This document shows, in pieces, positions 1 to 5,354 of a stretch of DNA of 5,354 nt. A program made the translations under genes and the position numbers. This DNA comes from Candidatus Heimdallarchaeota archaeon (GTDB lineage: Archaea > Asgardarchaeota > Njordarchaeia > Njordarchaeales > JAMOTR01): contig JAMOTR010000067.1 of the NCBI GenBank assembly GCA_027068385.1, positions 1 through 5,354 on the forward strand, written 5' to 3'. Every line of letters begins with the position of its first letter. The stretch's first letter is position 1. The notes under the pieces are model-generated. The model was not told where the DNA came from. It was given only the letters and a program-made list of their open reading frames with translations, and made no database searches.

Positions 1-351
1 GACGATTACTCTAGGTTTTACTATAAGAATCTCTTTTTCTAGCCGCCTACCACACGTCCTCATCTCGGAAAGCGTAGGCGTGCGATTCATCGGAGGTCTA
101 CATTTTACTACGTTTGTGATGTATACGTCCTCCTCAGGTATCCCTAAAATCTTTAGGGAGGACCTCAATAACCTACCCGCGCGCCCCACGAAGGGCCTTC
201 CGAGTTCGTCTTCCTTCGCTCCGGGCGCCTCACCCACGAGCATCATCTTAGCTCCTTCGCGCCCTTCTCCCGGAACCGGAGCCCTAGCGTTCTTGCGCAG
301 GTGACAACGTTCGCATTTTAAGATTAGTTTTCTTAGCTCTTCTAGATCCAT
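1..351 (-). CDS. udg: Uracil-DNA glycosylase, family 4 (iron-sulfur), 5' part of the gene
   Basis: This enzyme removes uracil (from cytosine deamination) from DNA as the first step of base-excision repair in thermophiles. The visible 117 residues contain the family-4 landmarks: the uracil-pocket motif GEAPGAKED at residues 40-48, RPFVGRAG at 52-59 with the uracil-stacking Phe54, and TNVVKCRPPMNRTP at 79-92 with Asn80. Four cysteines, Cys13, Cys16, Cys84 and Cys100, match the spacing of the [4Fe-4S] ligands known in this family. The family is usually about 190-200 residues, so roughly 80 C-terminal residues, including the catalytic histidine motif, lie beyond the left edge. I chose the ATG at 349-351, preceded by a GTGA-like ribosome-binding sequence. 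A GTG three codons upstream (358-360) is an alternative, and a stop bounds the frame just above it. It lies 24 bases after the membrane-protein gene and may be co-transcribed with it. The identity is very secure. Confidence 0.95.
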   Translation of the reverse strand, partial: MDLEELRKLILKCERCHLRKNARAPVPGEGREGAKMMLVGEAPGAKEDELGRPFVGRAGRLLRSSLKILGIPEEDVYITNVVKCRPPMNRTPTLSEMRTCGRRLEKEILIVKPRVIV

Positions 352-367
352 TCGTCTCACTCTTCGC

Positions 368-379
368 TATAACTTTTAT
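368..379 (-). promoter_or_regulatory. Possible internal TATA box for the uracil-DNA glycosylase gene
   Basis: The minus strand reads ATAAAAGTTATA here, overlapping the stop codon of the membrane-protein gene. Its ATAAAAGT part is centred about 24 bases before the glycosylase ATG, a suitable distance for an archaeal TATA box driving a leaderless or nearly leaderless transcript. The GTGA-like motif before the ATG argues equally for translation from a longer message, so this is only a candidate. Confidence 0.3.
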
Positions 380-894
380 CTTCGCGAGCTAGTAGCCTTA
401 TTCGCGTAGGAGAACAAAAACTCCGCTCGCTTGAGGGCTATTTGTATTAAGCCTACGGGATACGTGACCACCATTATTATGCCTAATATAGCTAGGACGC
501 TCATCACGTCGAGCGCGAAGGATAATAAGAACAGGAGCCCTACTATGGACCCTATGATAAGCGCGACCTCTCTCTGTTGATAACCTACGTATAATCCGGC
601 TACATGAGTTAGTAAGAACCCGATTAACCCTATAACGATCCCGTACTTGATCTCTACCATCGAGATCGCGGTAGCTAGAGAGATCAATACGGCCGATAAG
701 AACAAGGTCTTATCTCCGATGGTGCGCATATCTGAGAAAAGTAGTATCGCGGAGACGAGGAAGGTTATGAGTAGTATCGCGGCGATTACGTACAAAGCGC
801 TTTGATGATCCTCAAAATACTCTTGGAGTCCTAGATACAAGAAAGCTACTAGAGCGACGTACCCGATAGAGTAGCTCACCAAGCCGATCCTCAT
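376..894 (-). CDS. Six-helix integral membrane protein, function unknown
   Basis: I do not recognise this 172-residue protein. It is almost entirely hydrophobic, with six predicted membrane helices at about residues 3-23, 33-53, 63-81, 84-104, 110-128 and 131-153. Charge distribution supports both ends facing the cytoplasm: the first loop is acidic (QEYFEDH, 24-30) and should be outside, while Arg57/Lys62, Arg108 and the tail (Lys155, Arg156, Lys166, Arg171, Arg172) should be inside. No catalytic, nucleotide-binding or metal-binding motif is visible, and there is no long soluble domain. The ATG at 892-894 lies 29 bases after the tRNA-Gly CCA end, and the uracil-DNA glycosylase gene starts 24 bases after its stop, so the two proteins may share an operon. 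That is no evidence for a role in repair. The length and helix pattern make it a credible gene; the frame opposite it carries no comparable coding signal. Confidence 0.82.
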   Translation of the reverse strand: MRIGLVSYSIGYVALVAFLYLGLQEYFEDHQSALYVIAAILLITFLVSAILLFSDMRTIGDKTLFLSAVLISLATAISMVEIKYGIVIGLIGFLLTHVAGLYVGYQQREVALIIGSIVGLLFLLSFALDVMSVLAILGIIMVVTYPVGLIQIALKRAEFLFSYANKATSSRR

Positions 895-913
895 TTACTA
901 AGATAGAAGTTTA

Positions 914-924
914 GAATGAATAAT
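914..924 (-). promoter_or_regulatory. Possible TATA-like element for the membrane-protein gene
   Basis: Directly after the tRNA CCA, the minus strand reads ATTATTCATTC, centred about 25 bases before the ATG of the membrane-protein gene. No Shine-Dalgarno sequence precedes that ATG, so a leaderless transcript started from this element is plausible. The motif is weak. Read-through from the tRNA promoter is the alternative. Confidence 0.3.
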
Positions 925-999
925 GGTGCGCCGGCCGGGATTCGAACCCGGGCCAGCGGCGTGGCAGGCCGCCATCCTACCAGGCTAGACTACCGGCGC
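924..999 (-). tRNA. tRNA-Gly (GCC anticodon), CCA encoded, no intron
   Basis: The minus strand folds into a complete 76-base cloverleaf. The acceptor stem GCGCCGG pairs with CCGGCGC, followed by discriminator A and an encoded CCA. The D arm is GUCU/GGAU with two G-U pairs and the loop carries GG. The anticodon stem GCGGC/GCCGC encloses loop CUGCCAC, giving anticodon GCC, which reads GGC and GGU. The T stem CCGGG/CCCGG encloses loop UUCGAAU. The variable region is four bases, with C48 able to form the usual pair with G15. No intron interrupts the anticodon loop. The tRNA sits between the protease gene and the membrane-protein gene on the same strand and has its own upstream TATA-like box. Confidence 0.97.
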
Positions 1000-1021
1000 T
1001 CTCGTATGAAGAAGGATCAAG

Positions 1022-1031
1022 AAAAAATAAA
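1022..1031 (-). promoter_or_regulatory. TATA box of the tRNA-Gly gene
   Basis: The minus strand reads TTTATTTTTT, centred about 27 bases before the first base of the mature tRNA. That is where an archaeal TATA box should lie for a transcript with a leader of zero to a few bases. It starts two bases after the protease stop codon, so the tRNA promoter fills nearly all of the 34-base gap between the two genes. Confidence 0.65.
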
Positions 1032-1033
1032 CC

Positions 1034-3622
1034 TTACGCTTTCCTCTTTAAGAGCATCACGATCGTTAGTATCACTATTACCGCTACTACAATCACCGCC
1101 GATATTAGGAGCCGATTAGTCCCTTCGCTCTCAGAAGTCTCCTCGGTAGCTCCTCCTCCAGACGAGGGGGGCTGGTTTATCGTAATTATCTCGCTCCGGG
1201 TTGAGGTCGCGTTATAAGGATCGACGACAACGACGGTGATGTTATACTTTCCATAATCTAGCGGTAGGCTCATCGTCCGCACACCGTTCGTGACCTTCAT
1301 GTCCCTGATCTCGCTTCCGTTCACGAACACGCGTAGATATACTACTCCATCATCATCGTATACGCTTATCCTGAGCTTCACGGTGGTATTCTCTATCGTA
1401 TAAGTGACGTTCATCTTAGGAGCCCCGTTCTCTATGACCGGCGCTGAAGTGGTATGAGCGATGTACTCGTAGAAGTTCGATACTCCCGCGTACGTCACTA
1501 CATATACGTATATGCGCCTCTCCCGAAGCTGGTTGATCGGAAGGATTATCGTAAGCTCATCTATCGGGAAGAGCGATAAGTCGAGCGTCACGTTATCCCC
1601 GTCGATCCCTATTATGATACTCTTGAGGGCCGTTCCGGCTACCCTTATGCTCACGTTAGTCTCCCGATCGGAGGATCCGGAGATCTCTATCTTAGGCTTA
1701 TTAGGATCATTTATTATAGCGACTTCGTAAGACTCGCCGGAGAACTTTAGCGCGAGCGTGGCGACGCTGAAGGAGCCGTTTATGGTCAAGCTTAAGCTCC
1801 GTTCGTAATTATCTACGTTTACGCTCTTTACATAAGTCCCGTTGAGGTACACGTCGATGGTATCGTCGAACGAGGCGTATCCATGTAGCTGTATCGGCAC
1901 TCCCTGAACGGCGGACACGTGAGAGGGGGCGAACACAGCGGGTTTTCCTCCGTAGAAAGCCGTCCCTATTCTCACCGCCCGCTGAGGTATTCCGTCCTCT
2001 TCATATACGAGGTACCCTATATACGGGGCCATCGGTAGGTCCTGTAGTGATCCGGGCTCGGTCTTTATGATGTCTCCGGTGAGAAGGTTATAGAGCCGTA
2101 CTTCGATGGGCTCCTCGGAACTCACGCTCACGTCTACGATCGTCTCGATGCCGTTTATCGTGGCGTTTTGTAGGGTATAGCTCACGGATATCGTGGGTAT
2201 ACAAGCTAGCTGAGAGAGTACCTCTAAGAGCTTCGTCCGAGTGGGGGCGACTTCGGATATGGCGAGGTTCTTATAGTCGCTCATGCTCATGTCGAGATCC
2301 GCGGGATTACCTATGGTGATGGAGACTATATCGCGGGGCTTCGCGTATCTTATGAGAGCGTCCATAAACGTGTTGTTGAAAGCGGCAACCGCGTCCTTTA
2401 GAGGACCGTATACCTCGGGGGCACCTATAAGACTAGATATGGGCGTATCGTCTGCCTCCTTCACGCTAATCACGAAGTCCGTGGGCGTAGTCTCGGAAGA
2501 GTAATGATCTACCACGATCGTCCGGTTACCGGATACGGTAGCCTTGAAGGTTACACATTCGGGCTTATCGTACCGACTATAAGCGAACGCGTTGGCGGGG
2601 TCCAGAGAGACACCGGGCTCGAACACGTATAAGTCGAGATCAGCGTCCGTGGACCGATCTAACGTTATATTATATACGGTCCCCGCCTCTAGGTATACGG
2701 AATAAGCCTTCCGAGCGGTGCTGTTTGTACCTACGTGAATATTAGAAATGCCGTCTCCGGAGATCGTGTCCTCTATCCTATAAATCTCGTGAAACGAGAG
2801 TAAAGAGCCGTGCTCGATGATGTTCGATAAGGCATCTACGAGGTATAATTCGGACATCTGCTCGATCGATTCTACAGCGAAGTCTATGAACGATAAGTCG
2901 TAAACGGCAAGCGTGACACCGCCACTATAGTAGCTCCGATAATAATCGACCACGGCCTTCGCAACGTCATAAGGCGTCACCTCGCTCGAGAACACGTTAA
3001 GCCGCTTATAGTCCCGACCGTCTCCGGGCTCCGTGAGCGTGGACGCCACGACGAGGCCGTGGAACACAGTGGAGATCTCATATAAGGTCTCTATGTTCCC
3101 CATAAGACAAGCGTCGAACCCTAGGATCGTTATGGGTAGCCCCTCGATCGCCTCAACGAGCTCCTCTATGGTCAAATGATCGCTATTAGAGTCGTCCCGC
3201 ATAAGACCGCTCCGGGCCCCTCCGTGGTCCCGAAGATCGAGGAATACATAGTTAGGATGATAGGTCTTAACGGCCCGAAGGACGAAGGAACGTAAGGTAT
3301 CCGGTGATCCCATGTTCATCTCGCTAGAGAGCCGTATGGGCCTCGGGAGCTCTTCGTATCCCCCTGGATGTACCTCGTAGAGCTTCGTGTCGCCTATGGT
3401 TTGACCGTCGAAGAGCACGATGACCTTCGCGTAACTCGTGTTCCGATTCGCGCTCGTCATCTCCTCTAGATCAGAAAGGCCGTAGGAGTACAAGTTGTTA
3501 TCCGCGTCTAAGTATACTAAGAACAGCCGCGTCGGATGGTCTTGAGTTTGTTTATAAGGTATAGCCCCCGCTGGGATCAGTAGGGCGAGACCTATAAGTA
3601 ATACGAAAATAACGCGTTTCAT
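1034..3622 (-). CDS. Secreted, membrane-anchored clostripain-like (C11) cysteine protease with beta-sandwich domains
   Basis: Predicted extracytoplasmic endopeptidase of 862 residues. Residues 1-20 look like a signal peptide (MKR, hydrophobic core, AGA before the cleavage region). The C11 domain starts with FLVYLDADNNL (34-44). His133 in RDHGG and Cys172 in GFDACLMGNIE form the expected catalytic pair. Asp170, two residues before the cysteine, corresponds to the acidic S1 residue that gives C11 enzymes their Arg/Lys specificity. A stretch at about 293-388 (AGTVYNITL, DADLDLYVF, TDFVISV) resembles a PPC beta domain and is followed by apparent C11-like helices (about 403-427). Several beta-rich Ig-like segments span about 475-816. 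A Gly/Ser/Glu-rich linker, a membrane helix (about 837-857) and a KRKA tail end the protein, so it should be held on the outer face of the membrane. About fifteen N-X-S/T sequons suit a glycosylated archaeal surface protein. Arginine is coded mainly by CGG, unlike in the neighbours. No Shine-Dalgarno sequence precedes the ATG, which has a TATA-like box at leaderless spacing. The natural substrate is unknown. Confidence 0.9.
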   Translation of the reverse strand: MKRVIFVLLIGLALLIPAGAIPYKQTQDHPTRLFLVYLDADNNLYSYGLSDLEEMTSANRNTSYAKVIVLFDGQTIGDTKLYEVHPGGYEELPRPIRLSSEMNMGSPDTLRSFVLRAVKTYHPNYVFLDLRDHGGARSGLMRDDSNSDHLTIEELVEAIEGLPITILGFDACLMGNIETLYEISTVFHGLVVASTLTEPGDGRDYKRLNVFSSEVTPYDVAKAVVDYYRSYYSGGVTLAVYDLSFIDFAVESIEQMSELYLVDALSNIIEHGSLLSFHEIYRIEDTISGDGISNIHVGTNSTARKAYSVYLEAGTVYNITLDRSTDADLDLYVFEPGVSLDPANAFAYSRYDKPECVTFKATVSGNRTIVVDHYSSETTPTDFVISVKEADDTPISSLIGAPEVYGPLKDAVAAFNNTFMDALIRYAKPRDIVSITIGNPADLDMSMSDYKNLAISEVAPTRTKLLEVLSQLACIPTISVSYTLQNATINGIETIVDVSVSSEEPIEVRLYNLLTGDIIKTEPGSLQDLPMAPYIGYLVYEEDGIPQRAVRIGTAFYGGKPAVFAPSHVSAVQGVPIQLHGYASFDDTIDVYLNGTYVKSVNVDNYERSLSLTINGSFSVATLALKFSGESYEVAIINDPNKPKIEISGSSDRETNVSIRVAGTALKSIIIGIDGDNVTLDLSLFPIDELTIILPINQLRERRIYVYVVTYAGVSNFYEYIAHTTSAPVIENGAPKMNVTYTIENTTVKLRISVYDDDGVVYLRVFVNGSEIRDMKVTNGVRTMSLPLDYGKYNITVVVVDPYNATSTRSEIITINQPPSSGGGATEETSESEGTNRLLISAVIVVAVIVILTIVMLLKRKA

Positions 3623-3627
3623 GACGG

Positions 3628-3639
3628 GGTTAAAAAACC
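3628..3639. repeat. Short inverted repeat between the protease TATA box and start codon
   Basis: GGTT-AAAA-AACC is an inverted repeat with 4-base arms and a 4-base centre. It lies between the protease TATA-like element and its ATG, about 6-17 bases upstream of the start. Archaeal repressor sites often occupy this position, but a repeat this short in AT-rich DNA can easily arise by chance. Confidence 0.3.
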
Positions 3640-3640
3640 G

Positions 3641-3650
3641 TTATTATACG
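3641..3650 (-). promoter_or_regulatory. TATA box of the protease gene
   Basis: The minus strand reads CGTATAATAA, centred about 23-24 bases before the protease ATG. With no Shine-Dalgarno sequence in the short leader region, this fits a leaderless archaeal transcript starting at or next to the ATG. Confidence 0.5.
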
Positions 3651-3667
3651 ATTATCCATTCGAATTC

Positions 3668-3677
3668 TTACAATTAA
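3668..3677 (+). promoter_or_regulatory. TATA-like element of the DUF1512 gene
   Basis: TTACAATTAA is centred about 26 bases before the ATG at 3699. No purine-rich ribosome-binding site lies between them, which fits a leaderless transcript. It is a weaker match to the archaeal TATA consensus than the tRNA box. Together with the protease promoter it fills a 76-base divergent region. Confidence 0.45.
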
Positions 3678-3698
3678 GGGCGAAGTACACGTAGATTC

Positions 3699-5051
3699 AT
3701 GGTCGCAACCGGGGACATACTGTATCGGATCATCTTCTTAATTCTTATAGCCCTATCAAATCCGCGCGTACAAACGCTGCTTATAATAATGCAAGCGAAG
3801 AGCGTCTTAAAGGAGCTCGATTATTATGTGAATAAGAGCACAGAGGTTCTGATCTCCACAATCTCGAGATGGAGGGACGTAGAAAAGGAGGACATAAAAA
3901 AGGTTATAGAGAAGTACATCGACGTCTTCGTAATATCCCCCGTCACGCTCGATCCCGTAGGCGTGATCAAACGCTTAGAACATCTTATGAATACGCACGA
4001 TGAGTATCTCCGTTCGGCATCTAGAAGGATCGTGGGTCTCGATGATAGGAACGTAGTAAATACGGTGATGAACGTACTCGCGGGCGTGAACTCCGTGTAT
4101 ACGCTCTATAAGTATCTGAGACACCTGGTCGTAAGCGCGTCGAAGAGCGAGTCCTTGCTCGCGGCTTATCAGATACAGATGGTTCTCCCCCGGATACGTC
4201 TTCTCGCCGCCTCTTACTATGACGCTGCAAAGGCGTTCAGCGTGATAAGTACGATAGGGGACTCCGCTGGACCCTACGTCGCTCGGATGCTCGCGCGCGA
4301 ATTCGGTACGGAGTTCGAGAAGTGTAAATACGACGAACAGGCGTGCGTCGCTAGCGCGGAGTGGGAGGGTAGAAAGATATACATCGTGAAGGCTTGCGGC
4401 CCCGCTCCGAACTTATGTAACTTCGGGCGCGTCGTATATAACTTAGGTAAAGAACTCTCCGATAGTCTGAAGGCTATTATCACCATAGACGCTGCGCTAA
4501 AGCTCGAGGGAGAACCTACGGGCGACGTTCAGGTAGGTATAGGAGCCGCTATAGGTGACCCCGGTCACGAGAAGTATAAGATGGAGACGATAGCCGCGGA
4601 GCTTAACGTACCTCTTATGGCCGTGATTATCAAAGAGAGTCTAGGAGAGGCTATAGTTCCCATGTCTAAAGAGATCGCGGACGGGTGTAAGAAGGCTAAG
4701 GAAGAGGTACTCGAGCTCATTAAAGAGATGGTACCTGAGGGAGGATCCGTGATCGTCGTGGGCGTAGGAAACACCTCAGGGGTAGCGAACGGCTTAGAGG
4801 AGGACTTCGAGCTCCCTGAAGCTAGGATAACCGTAGATTTAGATCCCTATATGGAGAGAAAATACGAGATAAGGACGAAGCTCGTGGATGAGGAGGGTAC
4901 CGTTATACGGAGGACGTTCAAGCCGGGCGATTACGTGGGTAAGATTGTAGAGGAGAACGGTAGAAGGATGATCATAGAGGAGGTATCCGCGAAAGTTCCT
5001 AGGGAGATCTCGGAGTTCGGAATGCCTCTACTTATGACCTCCGGCTCTTAA
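3699..5051 (+). CDS. DUF1512 family protein with one N-terminal membrane helix
   Basis: This 450-residue protein matches my memory of DUF1512, an archaeal family of unknown function and about 370 residues. An N-terminal helix at about 6-20 should anchor it, followed by PRVQTLLIIMQAKSVLKELD (22-41), a family-like opening. Residues 25-180 are mostly helical, with ISPVTLDPVGVIKRLE at 79-94. The conserved-looking core follows: KACGPAPN (231-238), ITIDAALKLEGEPTG (261-275), IGAAIGDPG (281-289), KESLGEAIVPMSKEI (312-326) and VVGVGNTSGVAN (353-364). Glycine-rich turns and repeated Asp/Glu in this core suggest ligand binding or catalysis, but I recognise no established active site. Cys209/Cys216 and Cys233/Cys240 form two CX6C pairs. 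About 85 residues follow the last core motif and look like a small extra beta-rich segment. It is divergent from the protease gene; a shared role is not shown. The ATG at 3699 has a TATA-like box at leaderless spacing and gives a well-placed membrane anchor. Confidence 0.78.
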   Translation: MVATGDILYRIIFLILIALSNPRVQTLLIIMQAKSVLKELDYYVNKSTEVLISTISRWRDVEKEDIKKVIEKYIDVFVISPVTLDPVGVIKRLEHLMNTHDEYLRSASRRIVGLDDRNVVNTVMNVLAGVNSVYTLYKYLRHLVVSASKSESLLAAYQIQMVLPRIRLLAASYYDAAKAFSVISTIGDSAGPYVARMLAREFGTEFEKCKYDEQACVASAEWEGRKIYIVKACGPAPNLCNFGRVVYNLGKELSDSLKAIITIDAALKLEGEPTGDVQVGIGAAIGDPGHEKYKMETIAAELNVPLMAVIIKESLGEAIVPMSKEIADGCKKAKEEVLELIKEMVPEGGSVIVVGVGNTSGVANGLEEDFELPEARITVDLDPYMERKYEIRTKLVDEEGTVIRRTFKPGDYVGKIVEENGRRMIIEEVSAKVPREISEFGMPLLMTSGS

Positions 5052-5058
5052 GTATGTG

Positions 5059-5063
5059 TTTTT
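5059..5063 (+). terminator. Short T-run after the DUF1512 gene
   Basis: TTTTT lies 8-12 bases after the DUF1512 stop codon, within the 17-base gap before the convergent transporter gene. Archaeal termination usually depends on T-rich stretches of the coding strand, so this is the likely stop point. The run is short and has no stem-loop. Confidence 0.35.
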
Positions 5064-5068
5064 AGGAA

Positions 5069-5354
5069 TCAGTGAAGGCCGCGTTCATCATTAATCAGAG
5101 GAGACCACCGCTCATCATTCCTTATTAAGAGGATAAAAATTCGATTAAGTAGCTTACGAGCCGTTTCTATTCCTACTAACCGAGCGGCTATAGAAGACAA
5201 TATGAGGAACGCGATAATGGGAACGAAGGAACCGTAGAGGCCTAGTATTACGGGTCCTAAGAAGCCTCCTATCCTAGCGGAAGCGCCGGCTATTCCCATA
5301 GCGGTCCCGCGTATCGAAGTTGGATATAACTCGGGAGTATAAGTATATGCGACG
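5069..5354 (-). CDS. MFS transporter, sugar-porter-like, C-terminal fragment
   Basis: The last 94 residues of a major facilitator superfamily transporter enter from the right edge; the N-terminal part, with the substrate-determining helices, is missing. The fragment has TPELYPTSIRGTAMG at 6-20, the hallmark found before the penultimate helix in the sugar-porter/SV2-type branch. It then has GGFLGPVILGL (29-39) in helix 11 and a last helix at about 43-60. GIETARKLL (61-69) sits where family members carry the cytoplasmic PETKG-type motif. A tail of about 25 residues (IRNDERWSPLINDERGLH) follows. The first visible ATG, at 5297-5299, is internal because the family motif continues upstream of it in frame to the window edge. 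The substrate could be a sugar, organic acid or other small solute and cannot be told from this piece. It converges on DUF1512 with a 17-base gap. Confidence 0.9.
   Translation of the reverse strand, partial: VAYTYTPELYPTSIRGTAMGIAGASARIGGFLGPVILGLYGSFVPIIAFLILSSIAARLVGIETARKLLNRIFILLIRNDERWSPLINDERGLH

Noticed and set aside
80..304. Plus-strand open frame of 74 codons
   Set aside because: It lies wholly opposite the uracil-DNA glycosylase coding sequence, whose family motifs are unmistakable.
916..1119. Plus-strand open frame of 67 codons starting MNNGAPAGIRTRA
   Set aside because: It is the antisense translation of the tRNA-Gly gene running on into the protease gene. Peptides with the GIRTR pattern are a well-known artefact of tRNA genes.
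1512..2504. Two plus-strand open frames of about 70 codons (1512-1730 and 2283-2504)
   Set aside because: Both are opposite the protease gene. Their composition is low-complexity Ser/Ile/Leu-rich, as expected of antisense frames, with no start signals.
4021..4774. Three minus-strand open frames of about 70 codons (4021-4230, 4274-4486, 4565-4774)
   Set aside because: They are antisense to the core of the DUF1512 gene, and their composition (Arg/Ser-rich or Ser/Pro-rich) is typical of shadow frames.
5069..5299. Transporter fragment read as a complete 76-residue small membrane protein starting at the ATG at 5297-5299
   Set aside because: The PELYPTSIRG motif continues in frame upstream of this ATG to the edge of the window, so the ATG is an internal methionine of a longer MFS protein.
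1..5354. CRISPR array, insertion sequence, tRNA-linked integration site, toxin-antitoxin or defence genes
   Set aside because: I saw no repeated spacer units, no transposase or integrase motifs, no duplicated tRNA 3' end elsewhere in the window, and no small paired genes of the toxin-antitoxin type.

Overview
The window looks like part of a hyperthermophilic archaeal chromosome, most likely from the Thermoproteota (Crenarchaeota) or a related lineage. The pointers are a DUF1512 protein (an archaeal family of unknown function), a family-4 iron-sulfur uracil-DNA glycosylase, AT-rich TATA-like boxes about 24-28 bases upstream of starts, and mostly no Shine-Dalgarno sequence before those starts. 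I cannot fix the genus from sequence alone. Coding density is very high, and no gap between genes exceeds 80 bases.

Layout: (1) the minus-strand 5' part of a uracil-DNA glycosylase gene, cut by the left edge (1-351); (2) a minus-strand six-helix membrane protein that I do not recognise (376-894); (3) a minus-strand tRNA-Gly(GCC) with encoded CCA (924-999) and its TATA box at 1022-1031; (4) a minus-strand gene for a large, envelope-anchored, clostripain-like (C11) cysteine protease with beta-sandwich domains (1034-3622); (5) a 76-base divergent intergenic region carrying TATA-like elements for both flanking genes and a small inverted repeat; (6) a plus-strand DUF1512 membrane-anchored protein (3699-5051); (7) a minus-strand C-terminal fragment of a major facilitator superfamily (MFS) transporter, cut by the right edge (5069-5354) and convergent with DUF1512.

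The four left-hand units all read leftward and are closely packed (gaps of 24, 29 and 34 bases), but nothing unites them functionally. The membrane gene and the glycosylase may share a transcript, while the tRNA and protease appear to have their own promoters. I see no defence system, CRISPR array, insertion sequence or other clear mobile element. The points most worth a second look are the PPC-like beta domain apparently inserted into the C11 catalytic domain, the protease gene's strong preference for the arginine codon CGG (23 of 37, against about 7 of 53 in the other genes), and the two CX6C pairs in the DUF1512 protein.
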